A stretch of 64,000 bases of DNA from Emticicia aquatilis (lineage in GTDB: Bacteria > Bacteroidota > Bacteroidia > Cytophagales > Spirosomataceae): assembly GCF_014644295.1 (NCBI RefSeq), contig NZ_BMKK01000009.1, positions 204,829 to 268,828 of the forward strand. Reading direction: 5' to 3'. Below are positions 35,393-43,393 of the stretch, one piece after another (the first letter of the stretch is position 1; each line of letters opens with the position of its first letter). The translations under genes and the position numbers were made by a program. Below the pieces are notes generated by a model, which was not told the origin of the DNA, did no database searches, and saw only the letters and a program-made list of their open reading frames with translations.

Positions 35393-35779
35393 GTAGTTTG
35401 TTGTTTTGGTTAATAAAAAAAATACTAACACAAAAATACTCACTATTTTAAATAAAATTATTAAATCTTAATTTTTTCTAATGAAATTCTAATATAGAAA
35501 CCGTTTGTTAATATAAAAAAATTATATATAGTTACGTATTTATTAAAATCACAAAACAATAATAGGTCGATTAATAAAAACACGAAATAAAAGAAGGCAA
35601 TAATAATAAAACGCAAAAATCGAAGTTTGGCGGGTCTGATTACAAACCATGAAGCAGAATAATAACGGAGGGATAATAATAACGCTAATCAACAAAAAAA
35701 GATTTCAATAAATTAGATACTTTTGCGTATTGTATAATCACAACAAATTATTGACAAATCTTAAAAGAGTATTATTTAG
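35393..35779. other. intergenic region between SusC2 and mcrB-like gene
   Basis: AT-rich divergent promoter region of 387 bp. It holds the SusC2 promoter at 35431-35438; no further gene, hairpin or repeat stands out. A plus-strand promoter for the McrB-like gene is not clearly readable. Confidence 0.5.
35431..35438 (-). promoter_or_regulatory. promoter of SusCD locus 2
   Basis: Minus-strand TATTTTTG fits TAnnTTTG; the surrounding TATTTAAAATAGTGAG-TATTTTTGTG resembles the locus-1 promoter block, 39 bp before the start. Confidence 0.55.
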
Positions 35780-37303
35780 ATGAGTAACCTTACCGAACAA
35801 AAAGACATACTTTTTAAGAAAATACAAGAAATAAACGACCGTGAGGCTTGCTTGAAATTCTTTGTGTTGCTACAAGAACTTATCGAAATCGCCAATGTTG
35901 ATATTGATGACCCTCGTATTGCGTTTTCGGTCAGAAAAGATAAAGGTATTACGGCCAATATAAATTTCTATGCGGCACTCAAACTCTACCGCCAAAGTGG
36001 TGTATGGCTCGAACTGATGTTTTTTAAACGTGACCAGCCTCTTTTCAATAAATACAAAGAAGTAAAAGTCTTGACACTCTCTGATAGTTCTGACTTTATC
36101 ACGGTCAAGATTCCTTCTGAAAATAAACGTATTCTTGATGATACTAAAATCATGAGTGCGTGGCAACATTGCTTAGAAGAACTCAAGGCAACGGCCGCTT
36201 CAAGCAAAAAGAAAGAATCGCACAACCATTTTATGTATCAAATAGCCGAAAACGAAAGTCTTCGGAATGAGTTTTTCTGGGAAATTGCCAATCCAGATAG
36301 CGAAAAAGGATACATCGAAGAACTGGAGATTTTGCAGGAAGAAGAATCCATTTACAGGAAAAAACTCAATATTCCGCTCAATCTCATATATGTAGGCCCA
36401 CCAGGAACTGGCAAAACCTATGAGGTTCAACAACTTACTCAACAAGCTGATTTTCAATTCATTACCTTCCACCAATCATATAGTTATGAAGAATTCATGG
36501 AAGGTATTCGGCCAATCAGCAAAAACGGCCAAGTGTTTTATGAAGTAGTAAAAGGGATTTTTTATAAGTCTTGTTTATCAGCTCTACAAAAAGCTGGCTA
36601 TCAATCTTTTGCGGAATGTGAAGCGGATTCTAAAGAAAACAGAGAAACGAATTTTAGAAATGCAGGAAGCCAACTTTTGGTAATTGACGAAATTAATCGT
36701 GCCAATATTTCAAAAGTTTTTGGAGAACTAATCACTCTTATAGAAGACAACAAAAGGCTCGGTGCAAAAGATGAACTTTGGCTTACGCTCCCCTACTCGC
36801 AAGAAAAATTTGGGGTGCCAGCCAACCTACACATAGTCGGCACTATGAACACCACCGACCGCTCAATTGCTCTGCTCGATTTGGCACTTCGCCGACGTTT
36901 CGAGTTTAAGGAAATGAATCCTCAACTACATTTATTGCAGGATATTGAAGAGATTAATGTCGAAAAACTCATTAGTAAAATCAACCAACGCATCGAATTT
37001 CTGATTGATAAAGAGCATTGCATAGGCCATGCTTATTTCATTGATTGTCAGCAACTTTCTGATTTTTATCAAATTTTTTCGGGTAAAATTATTCCTTTAT
37101 TACAAGAATATTTTAATAACGATTGGGAGAAAATCAGACTCGTAATCGGCAATGAATTAATCCTTCGAGAATCGCTCAAAACCAAACAGATTTTTGGGCA
37201 AATCTTAGATGAATTTGAAGACGAAACTTATAAATATACAATCAACCCCGACTTAATTTCGGGCGAAATTGATAAAGAAGTTTTCTTGAGAATTTATCAA
37301 TAA
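35780..37303 (+). CDS. McrB-like AAA+ GTPase/ATPase
   Basis: 507 residues. The AAA+ domain occupies about 195-460: Walker A GPPGTGKT (near 208-215), the McrB-type [16 protein letters not shown], Walker [20 protein letters not shown], and the McrB hallmark [19 protein letters not shown]. McrB-type motors translocate DNA with the McrC nuclease in modified-cytosine restriction. The N-terminal 150 residues ([35 protein letters not shown]) do not match the DNA-reading domains I know, so target recognition could differ. No McrC follows; a compatible McrC gene is at 56189 on the same strand. Confidence 0.88.
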   Translation: MSNLTEQKDILFKKIQEINDREACLKFFVLLQELIEIANVDIDDPRIAFSVRKDKGITANINFYAALKLYRQSGVWLELMFFKRDQPLFNKYKEVKVLTLSDSSDFITVKIPSENKRILDDTKIMSAWQHCLEELKATAASSKKKESHNHFMYQIAENESLRNEFFWEIANPDSEKGYIEELEILQEEESIYRKKLNIPLNLIYVGPPGTGKTYEVQQLTQQADFQFITFHQSYSYEEFMEGIRPISKNGQVFYEVVKGIFYKSCLSALQKAGYQSFAECEADSKENRETNFRNAGSQLLVIDEINRANISKVFGELITLIEDNKRLGAKDELWLTLPYSQEKFGVPANLHIVGTMNTTDRSIALLDLALRRRFEFKEMNPQLHLLQDIEEINVEKLISKINQRIEFLIDKEHCIGHAYFIDCQQLSDFYQIFSGKIIPLLQEYFNNDWEKIRLVIGNELILRESLKTKQIFGQILDEFEDETYKYTINPDLISGEIDKEVFLRIYQ

Positions 37304-37353
37304 TTTTCTTGTTGCGTTCCCTTCGACTACGCTCAGGGAACGGAACAAGAAAA
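37304..37353. terminator. compact bidirectional terminator after mcrB
   Basis: Seventeen pairs with one G-G mismatch: TTTTCTTGTT-G-CGTTCCC and GGGAACG-G-AACAAGAAAA. The loop TTCGACTACGCTCA extends to the core CCTTCGACTACGCTCAGG also found in the 20045 terminator. The stem starts right after the mcrB stop. Confidence 0.88.
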
Positions 37354-37355
37354 CT

Positions 37356-38372
37356 TCACCCAAAATGCCCCTTAACGATTGCCAAAATATCGCCAAATGG
37401 AAGAGGTTTTATTCCACTCTTTTGGTTCATGATACTAATATTGGCGGCACGTTTCCAGTGCCACATGAGGTCACGGTAAGCTTGCCATAAATAATAGCGA
37501 GGGTCGTAGATATGTCCAGGGTCGGAGCTTACGCCATTTAGCTCCATTACTCTAATATTTTTCCCTTCATACAAATCTTCAATACTCGCAACCTTCATAT
37601 CAAAACGACCATAGAAAAACCCATCAAACCCTTCTGACACCCTCGTAAAAACCTCATGCAATTGACTATTAATCAAATGATTGGCATTTACAAACTTGGT
37701 TCCTCGGCAATGATTCCCGATTGGCTCAAGTAAACGATTTTCACCAAAAGGTACTATTTCTTGCATTTTACTTCCGAGTCTTTTTTGTAAACTTTCCAGC
37801 TGGAATCTCGCACGAGTATTTTGCAAAACCAACTCCTCAATCGTAGATTTTCCGTCGCCCGTAACGCTCAAAAACTCTTTTAAGGTTACCGACGAAACTT
37901 TACCAATTTTCTCATTTGGCATTCTACTAAAAAGTACTCCTAACTCAATCGGATACGTAATAAACTCTTGAATCAAATAATCAGCATTGGCCGACTCATG
38001 ATATTGACGAAGTTCGTCTTCTGAATGAATTTTTGACACCGAAGTACCACGTTCGCCCACATTGGGCTTTGCGATAATGGGATAGCCTAATTCATTATTT
38101 ATCAACAACTTAGGCAACTCGTTGAATACGGCACCTAAAGGAATAAATATCGTTTTAGCCAAATATTCGGGCGAAATATGTTTCATGATTTCGGTTTTAT
38201 GCTCGCCATAAAAACCTCCTGCCTCAATCCCAGGATTGACCGCCGTAAAGAAAGTCAACGACTTAGCTCTAATGGCCTGATAAATCCAGTAGGGAGTCAT
38301 GGGCAAATAAAACAGCCACCACGGCCAATATTCATAATTGAAAACTTTGACTAAAAACAAAGGTATTCGCAT
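37356..38372 (-). CDS. ATP-grasp family protein (D-Ala-D-Ala-ligase-like)
   Basis: 338 residues. Hydrophobic start (YEYWPWWLFYLPMTPYWIY) near the membrane, then ATP-grasp features: LGYPIIAKPNVGERGTSVSK (ATP-binding Lys), ELGVLFSRMP, GFFYGRFDMKVASIEDL and RVMELNGVSSDPGHIYDP (metal site Glu/Asn). These enzymes join a carboxylate to an amine using ATP; in this subfamily the product is unknown. It is the first gene transcribed after DoxX? No: it lies downstream of the DoxX and YHS genes on the minus strand with a 14-bp gap, so it may be co-transcribed with them. Confidence 0.85.
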   Translation of the reverse strand: MRIPLFLVKVFNYEYWPWWLFYLPMTPYWIYQAIRAKSLTFFTAVNPGIEAGGFYGEHKTEIMKHISPEYLAKTIFIPLGAVFNELPKLLINNELGYPIIAKPNVGERGTSVSKIHSEDELRQYHESANADYLIQEFITYPIELGVLFSRMPNEKIGKVSSVTLKEFLSVTGDGKSTIEELVLQNTRARFQLESLQKRLGSKMQEIVPFGENRLLEPIGNHCRGTKFVNANHLINSQLHEVFTRVSEGFDGFFYGRFDMKVASIEDLYEGKNIRVMELNGVSSDPGHIYDPRYYLWQAYRDLMWHWKRAANISIMNQKSGIKPLPFGDILAIVKGHFG

Positions 38373-38386
38373 AATTTTTTGAGCAA

Positions 38387-38785
38387 TTAATGTGTACTTT
38401 TATTGAGTAAATTCTTCGTAATTGTTACAATTTTAGCACGTTCGTAAATTACCACAACTAAGCAACATACAAAAGTAATAAGAGCCATATAAAACAACTG
38501 TCCGCCATCATTTCTTACATCTATACCTAAAACCGTGAGGTGAGAGATTATCGCTCCAGCCATTACGCCCAAACCCATGAATGCACCTATCCAAGCGGTA
38601 GTAGGTATAAGTAATAGTATCGACGCAATCAATTCAGCAACTCCAGAACCGATACGTCCAGAAGGCTCAATACCGAGTGTTGAAAAAATATAAACACTTT
38701 CGGGATGTGCCGTAAATTTAAAATAAAGCGTCTGCAACATAATAGCAGCGGCAATAATTCGTGCAACTAACTGTAATATTTTCAT
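38387..38785 (-). CDS. DoxX-family membrane protein
   Basis: 132 residues with about four membrane segments (VARIIAAAIMLQTLYFKF, GVAELIASILLLIPTTAWI, MALITFVCCLVVVIYERAK). LYFKFTAHPESV and the RIGSGVAELIAS segment fit the DoxX/DoxD-like family, proposed in other bacteria to act in thiol or thiosulfate redox at the membrane. Placed between the YHS and ATP-grasp genes in the same direction, possibly one operon. Confidence 0.8.
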   Translation of the reverse strand: MKILQLVARIIAAAIMLQTLYFKFTAHPESVYIFSTLGIEPSGRIGSGVAELIASILLLIPTTAWIGAFMGLGVMAGAIISHLTVLGIDVRNDGGQLFYMALITFVCCLVVVIYERAKIVTITKNLLNKSTH

Positions 38786-38810
38786 TTTTGAGGAAGGTTT
38801 AACGGTTAAA

Positions 38811-39266
38811 TTATTTGTAAATTTTTTGCCAATTAGTATCGGCTTGTTTTTTTAGTTTTGTTTCTTCTTTATTCCACTCATCGAGTGTATTAGAAAAGAA
38901 ACTTTTATAAAATAGATTCAAAGCACCATTGACAATTTTATAGTTTTCGGGGTCAACTTCTACTTTTTCACCTTTTGCACCCATTGCATACGCACACCAA
39001 CCACCGTAGGCTGGCTCATATTTAGCAGGATTTTTCTTGAAAGTTTCCAAATTAGCCGCTGATGCAAACTTATACGTGATTCCAGCATTCGTATAAGCAA
39101 TTTTGCCTTTTTGGGGTTTCCCCGAAAAATAACTTACAGGGTCATAGCCACTGATGGCCACACCTTTTTCAATCAAAAAATGTTTCTGACGAAGAGCAGG
39201 ATTTACGGCATCTTGTGCAAAGAGATTAAAGGAAATTAGTACAAATAACAAGCTTAATTTTTTCAT
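38811..39266 (-). CDS. secreted YHS-domain protein
   Basis: 151 residues from ATG MKKLSLLFVLISFNLFAQ, a signal peptide; the longer frame overlaps the LysE gene and is not used. The YHS segment GVAISGYDPVSYFSGKPQKG and the Cys-containing AYGGWCAYAMGAKGEKV followed by DPENYKIVNGALNLFY mark the YHS family, often associated with metal handling. The chain ends in a Lys-rich helix. Twenty-six bases separate it from doxX. Confidence 0.9.
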   Translation of the reverse strand: MKKLSLLFVLISFNLFAQDAVNPALRQKHFLIEKGVAISGYDPVSYFSGKPQKGKIAYTNAGITYKFASAANLETFKKNPAKYEPAYGGWCAYAMGAKGEKVEVDPENYKIVNGALNLFYKSFFSNTLDEWNKEETKLKKQADTNWQKIYK

Positions 39267-39340
39267 TGGAGTATGTTTTTGATTTATTGAAACAAAGGTA
39301 GCGGATGAGAATCGAGCAAATTGTCGGCAAAATGACCAAT

Positions 39341-39964
39341 TCAAGTAAAAACCTTAACAATTTGCATTAAGGCTAAAGCAATAAATAGGTAACCCATCAG
39401 CCGATTCACCGAAAAGCTTCTCAATAATTGATTAATGTATGATTTATACCGATGAGCCAAATAAGCAAACAACGCTAAAATGGCAAAAGCCCCCATACCA
39501 GTACCTAAAACGAAAGCATATTTGGCCGATAAGTCATTGATAGAAAAGTATTTACCCAAGAATATCAACATAAAAAACCAAAAAGGCAATAACTGAGGAT
39601 TGAGCATTCCGAGCGAAAATCCTTTCAGAAAATCGAGTTTATTTTTGCCAACCATTGGCATTTTATCTGTATTATTCGACTGTTTCTGAAACAAATAAAC
39701 CAAACCCATCAGCAAAAAAACTGGAATGATAAGCATATTGAGCCACGATAATAAAAACTGGTTATCTTTCAAGAAAAAGACACCTTTCAAGGCGATAAAT
39801 GAATAAATAAATTCGGGAATACTTCCGCCAAAGGCCACCAAAATTCCAGCAGAGATATTTCGATTTAGCGTAGCTTGCACAACAGCCAAATTGACTGCCC
39901 CAATATGAATCGACCCCGCAAAACTGATTGCTGCCACCACAAGAAAAATTATCAAATCCATCAT
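39341..39964 (-). CDS. LysE/RhtB-family transporter
   Basis: 208 residues, six membrane segments. The N-terminal SFAGSIHIGAVNLAVVQATL is the usual LysE-family signature (PGP-type region altered to IGAVNLA), followed by VAFGGSIPEFIYSFIAL. The family exports amino acids or derivatives across the inner membrane. It is the most upstream of the LysE-YHS-DoxX-ATP-grasp run and close enough to share a promoter. Confidence 0.85.
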   Translation of the reverse strand: MMDLIIFLVVAAISFAGSIHIGAVNLAVVQATLNRNISAGILVAFGGSIPEFIYSFIALKGVFFLKDNQFLLSWLNMLIIPVFLLMGLVYLFQKQSNNTDKMPMVGKNKLDFLKGFSLGMLNPQLLPFWFFMLIFLGKYFSINDLSAKYAFVLGTGMGAFAILALFAYLAHRYKSYINQLLRSFSVNRLMGYLFIALALMQIVKVFT

Positions 39965-40045
39965 AGTTTTTGTTTTCTGATACAAAGTACGGCGACTTTC
40001 AACGAACGAAACGTCTGCTCGCCGACATAAATCAGCAGTTTTTAA

Positions 40046-40053
40046 TAACTTTG
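40046..40053 (+). promoter_or_regulatory. candidate -7 element of SpoU methyltransferase gene
   Basis: TAACTTTG matches TAnnTTTG, 22 bp before the ATG. The -33 partner is unclear. Confidence 0.4.
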
Positions 40054-40074
40054 CAAAAAAAGAAGAAGTAAGGC

Positions 40075-40608
40075 ATGAGAAAACTCCAAATGGAAGAACT
40101 GAACCGTTTGTCGGTTGAAGATTTTAAAGAAACCAATAAAAATAATTTCTGTATTATTCTGGATGATATCAGAAGCATGAATAATGTAGGCTCGGCATTC
40201 CGCACGGCCGATGCTTTTTTGGTAGAGAAAATTTATTTGTGTGGCATAACTGCAACTCCACCACACCGAGAAATCGAAAAAACTGCCCTTGGCTCTACTG
40301 AATCAGTTGCGTGGGAACACCGAGAAAACGTAGTTGATTTAGTAAAAGAACTACAAGCCAACGGTTATGTTGTCTTGGCGGTCGAGCAAGTAGAAAATAG
40401 CTTGAAACTAAATAATTTTCAGCCCGAACCTAATCAAAAGTATGCTTTTGTATTTGGAAATGAAGTTTTTGGTGTAAACCAGGAAGTAGTAGAAACAGCC
40501 AATAATTGCTTAGAAATTCCACAATTCGGCACAAAACATTCACTCAATATCTCAGTAACGGTTGGAATCATTTGTTGGGATTTTGTGAGTAAAGCCCCCA
40601 ACCCCTAA
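40075..40608 (+). CDS. TrmH/SpoU-family RNA 2'-O-methyltransferase
   Basis: 177 residues, a compact SPOUT enzyme. Motif 1 MNNVGSAFRTADAF, motif 2 YAFVFGNEVFGV and motif 3 LEIPQFGTKHSLNISVTVGI (deep-knot SAM site) are all visible. There is no N-terminal substrate-binding domain, so it is a minimal type. The target ribose (tRNA or rRNA) cannot be predicted from sequence alone. Divergent from the LysE-type gene and followed by a strong palindrome terminator. Confidence 0.92.
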   Translation: MRKLQMEELNRLSVEDFKETNKNNFCIILDDIRSMNNVGSAFRTADAFLVEKIYLCGITATPPHREIEKTALGSTESVAWEHRENVVDLVKELQANGYVVLAVEQVENSLKLNNFQPEPNQKYAFVFGNEVFGVNQEVVETANNCLEIPQFGTKHSLNISVTVGIICWDFVSKAPNP

Positions 40609-40620
40609 AGGGGAGCTAAA

Positions 40621-40666
40621 AACAAAAAAAGGAAATTTTCATTAATGAAAATTTCCTTTTTTTGTT
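40621..40666. terminator. perfect 46-bp palindrome, bidirectional terminator
   Basis: AACAAAAAAAGGAAATTTTC plus ATT is the exact reverse complement of the following 23 bases; no mismatch and no loop. Flanked by A and T runs between the convergent methyltransferase and pheS genes. Confidence 0.9.
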
Positions 40667-40722
40667 GAGTCTGTACAACAACTTCCCTTTAGGGAAGGTC
40701 CGACGATTCGGCGGGGGGCGAC

Positions 40723-41757
40723 TTACGCTCCCTCAAACTGTCTTAAAAATCTTACATCATTCTCAAAGAAAAGACGTAAATCCTTCACTCCGTAGCGAAG
40801 CATCGTAATACGCTCGATTCCCATTCCGAAAGCAAAACCTGTATATTCTTCAGAATCAATACCGCTATTTTCTAAAACATTAGGGTCAACCATTCCCGAA
40901 CCCGCAATTTCTACCCAACCCGAATGTTTACAGATATTACAACCCGAACCTTTACAGATAAAGCACGAAATGTCAATTTCGGCACTTGGCTCAGTAAAAG
41001 GGAAATAGCTCGGACGCAGACGAATCTTGGTGTCTTTGTCGAACATTTCTTTCGCAAAATGATATAATGTATCTTTTAAGTCTTTGAAACTTACTTTTTT
41101 ATCAACATAAAGTCCCTCAATCTGGTGAAACTGACAGTGAGCTCGGGCCGAGATGGCTTCGTTACGATACACACGACCAATCATTAATGAGCGAATCGGC
41201 GGCTTCTTGTGTTCCATCAATCGCACTTGCACGTTGGATGTATGCGTACGAAGTAAAACATCATCTTTTTGTACGGCTTTCTTTTCTACGAAAAACGTAT
41301 CTTGCATTTCACGGGCAGGATGGTCTTCTGGAAAATTTAAAGCCGTGAAGTTATACCAATCGGTTTCAACTTCTGGGCCATCTTCGTGATTAAAACCCAT
41401 ACGAGCAAAAATCTCCAACACTCGCTGACGAGTAAGTGTAAGCGGGTGAATCGAACCAGCAAAATTCGGAGCAACTGGCAATGTCAAATCAATGCCACTT
41501 GCCTTTGAGTCGCCAGCACTTTGCTCAAGAGCTTCCGTAAAATCTCTTAGTTTTTGCTCAGCAAGATTTTTGAGTTTGTTGAGTTCTTGTCCAACGGCAC
41601 GTTTCTGCTCATTGGCTACTGTTTTAAACTCATCAAAAAGGTCGTTGAGTATCCCTTTTCGGCTAATATATTTAATCCGAAATTTTTCTAAGTCATCTTT
41701 GCTATTGACCACAACAGCATCAACTTCGCCTAATAATTCTTGAATCTTATCTAACAC
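40723..41757 (-). CDS. pheS: phenylalanine--tRNA ligase alpha subunit
   Basis: 344 residues, complete. Helical N-terminal arm (MLDKIQELLGEVDAVVVNSK), GPEVETDWYNFTALN and RVYRNEAISARAHCQFHQIE (motif 2), PFTEPSAEIDI, a four-Cys segment CFICKGSGCNICKHSGW common to many PheS proteins, and FGMGIERITMLRYG (motif 3). It charges tRNA-Phe with the beta subunit, which is not in this window; the pheS-pheT split is usual for Bacteroidota. Confidence 0.97.
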   Translation of the reverse strand: MLDKIQELLGEVDAVVVNSKDDLEKFRIKYISRKGILNDLFDEFKTVANEQKRAVGQELNKLKNLAEQKLRDFTEALEQSAGDSKASGIDLTLPVAPNFAGSIHPLTLTRQRVLEIFARMGFNHEDGPEVETDWYNFTALNFPEDHPAREMQDTFFVEKKAVQKDDVLLRTHTSNVQVRLMEHKKPPIRSLMIGRVYRNEAISARAHCQFHQIEGLYVDKKVSFKDLKDTLYHFAKEMFDKDTKIRLRPSYFPFTEPSAEIDISCFICKGSGCNICKHSGWVEIAGSGMVDPNVLENSGIDSEEYTGFAFGMGIERITMLRYGVKDLRLFFENDVRFLRQFEGA

Positions 41758-41816
41758 CCGAGTACCGTTTAATAAATTTTAGTGCAAAGATATGAATAAT
41801 GTCAGATTCTCCCATA

Positions 41817-41955
41817 TTTTTACGTTGTAAATACTAAAAAGAATACCCGTAAAAACACTTGTTTCATTAGGGGTTTTTACGCATTATTAGTTTTATAATC
41901 CATATAACTGATTGACTATCAAGACCTTAAATATTTTACGTATTTTTACGTAAAC
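41817..41955. promoter_or_regulatory. cluster of TTTTACG boxes upstream of LytTR gene
   Basis: Five copies of TTTTACG/CGTAAAA occur within 140 bp: TTTTTACG, CCGTAAAAAC, GTTTTTACGC, TTTTACG and TTTTTACGTAAAC (the last two 4 bp apart). The last one touches the -33 region. Such clustered sites suit LytTR-type or other dimeric regulators; the binding protein is inferred. Confidence 0.5.
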
Positions 41956-41985
41956 TTGATTTATGTCGATTAGGAGTTATGTTTG
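41955..41985 (+). promoter_or_regulatory. Bacteroidota promoter of LytTR gene
   Basis: CTTG at the -33 position, 19-bp spacer, then TATGTTTG (TAnnTTTG), placing a start near 41991 and the ATG at 42008. One of the few sites here with both boxes. Confidence 0.6.
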
Positions 41986-42007
41986 TTGAAACAAAACTCT
42001 GAAAACC

Positions 42008-42400
42008 ATGAAGAATTTAGACCATACATCAAACTGCATAGTAACTAAAAGCGACAAACTAAAAAAGAGCCAGATAAAGTTACACTGTTCTAATAAGTTT
42101 GTAAATGTACCCGTGGATAAAATCGTGAGACTGGAAGGTGACTGCAATTATACCGTTGTACATACGCAAAATAAAAAATACATTTCGGCCAGAACCTTGA
42201 AGCACTATGAAGGCATCTTAGACGACAGCTACTTTATCAGAGTTCATAAGTCGCACCTTGTAAATATACTTTATGCAAAAGGATTAGATATTCAGGCAAG
42301 CAGTAGTGCGATAGCATTTGATGGTGGTAAGAACATAGAGATTTCTCGTCGTAAAGTAAAAGCAGTTATCGAGAAATTTGATTTTTATAAGAAGTCATAA
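42008..42400 (+). CDS. LytTR DNA-binding domain regulator without receiver
   Basis: 130 residues. The domain spans nearly the whole chain: KIVRLEGDCNYTVVHTQNKK, YISARTLKHYEGILDDSYF and IRVHKSHLVNILYAKGL are typical LytTR, with RRKVKAVIEKF at the end. Unlike the usual two-component form there is no receiver domain, only about 35 N-terminal residues. It probably binds the TTTTACG cluster in its own promoter region (inference). No partner kinase is adjacent. Confidence 0.9.
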   Translation: MKNLDHTSNCIVTKSDKLKKSQIKLHCSNKFVNVPVDKIVRLEGDCNYTVVHTQNKKYISARTLKHYEGILDDSYFIRVHKSHLVNILYAKGLDIQASSSAIAFDGGKNIEISRRKVKAVIEKFDFYKKS

Positions 42401-42484
42401 TTGAATGCTTTTAGGGCATTTTAATATAAAGATTATTGGTATTATACTCTTTTCATAATACTTTTTAGTGGTTAGGTGATTAAT

Positions 42485-42515
42485 AAAGCAACTGTCTTCT
42501 GGATAGTTGCTTTTT
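42485..42515. terminator. bidirectional terminator
   Basis: AAAGCAACT pairs with AGTTGCTTT around an 11-base loop with a following T-rich tract, between the LytTR gene and the converging VanX-like gene. Confidence 0.82.
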
Positions 42516-42521
42516 GCTTTT

Positions 42522-43286
42522 TTACTCCACAATTTTATATAAACTTTTGGCTCTTGCTCTTGAGATTGCATTGAAATGCCACCATTCACTTTCTATTCTC
42601 ATATATCCTACGCTCGCCATCGCTTCACGCAATACAATTCGATTGGCCAGCTGTTCTTTGCTTAGTTTCCCTTCTTTTAGCATTTTGTATTCTAAGCGAG
42701 GATATGCCAAATCGCCAAAGAAATCGTACTTCGTACCCATATCAAGTGGTTGTTTTGTTGTCAGGTCATAAACGGTAAGGTCAACCGCCGAACCAAAATT
42801 ATGAATCGAAGCAATAGTAGGGCTTGCAACAAAGTCTTCTCGTTTTTTTGGGGGAATCGTATCTAATAAGTTCCAAAGTGTATGCTGAACTGTAAGCGGG
42901 CGAGCGGCATCATAAACCAACAATCTATAATTAGGATATTTTTTTTGGAGAGCTATACTGGCTTTTACGAGCATTTCAGCGGCTTTGGGTTGTAAATAAG
43001 CACGGGTTAAATCGCCGTAAACATCGGTTTTTACAAAATTATCAGTCGTAGAGTATTTCAATTCAACCATTATTGTCGAATCGAGGGTTTGAATATCAAC
43101 CAAACCTTGCTCAATCATTCTTTGCTCAACTTCGGGAATAATATTCTTTGGTTCAAGTGCAATAGTATCTTTTTTTGTAATTATGTTATCTACCTTTTTT
43201 TCTTCCTTGGTTTTTTGTTGTTGGCAACTCCACAATCCAAGTAATAATAATATATATGATAGTAAAACTCTATTTTTAAGCATCAT
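42522..43286 (-). CDS. VanX/DdpX-like D-Ala-D-Ala dipeptidase lipoprotein
   Basis: About 254 residues from ATG MMLKNRVLLSY; an upstream in-frame start lies in non-signal sequence. Lipobox LWSC. The M15D signature residues are in IHNFGSAVDLTVYD (Zn ligands His and Asp) and ESEWWHFN (catalytic Glu, Zn His), with RLLVYDAARPLTVQH. It should hydrolyse D-Ala-D-Ala or related dipeptides released from peptidoglycan at the cell envelope. No vancomycin-resistance partners (vanA, vanH) are adjacent. Confidence 0.92.
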   Translation of the reverse strand: MMLKNRVLLSYILLLLGLWSCQQQKTKEEKKVDNIITKKDTIALEPKNIIPEVEQRMIEQGLVDIQTLDSTIMVELKYSTTDNFVKTDVYGDLTRAYLQPKAAEMLVKASIALQKKYPNYRLLVYDAARPLTVQHTLWNLLDTIPPKKREDFVASPTIASIHNFGSAVDLTVYDLTTKQPLDMGTKYDFFGDLAYPRLEYKMLKEGKLSKEQLANRIVLREAMASVGYMRIESEWWHFNAISRARAKSLYKIVE

Positions 43287-43393
43287 TTTGGATGAAAATT
43301 TCGGCGTAATCGAATCAAATTTGTAGTAAAAACTCGAAAAATCATGGTTTATCCTTAAATTAGCCACAAATCTAAACTTAAACCGTCAAATTT

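Noticed and set aside
42522..43286. Vancomycin resistance cluster
   Set aside because: Only a VanX/DdpX-like dipeptidase is present; vanH, vanA and vanRS are absent, so recycling of peptidoglycan dipeptides is more likely.
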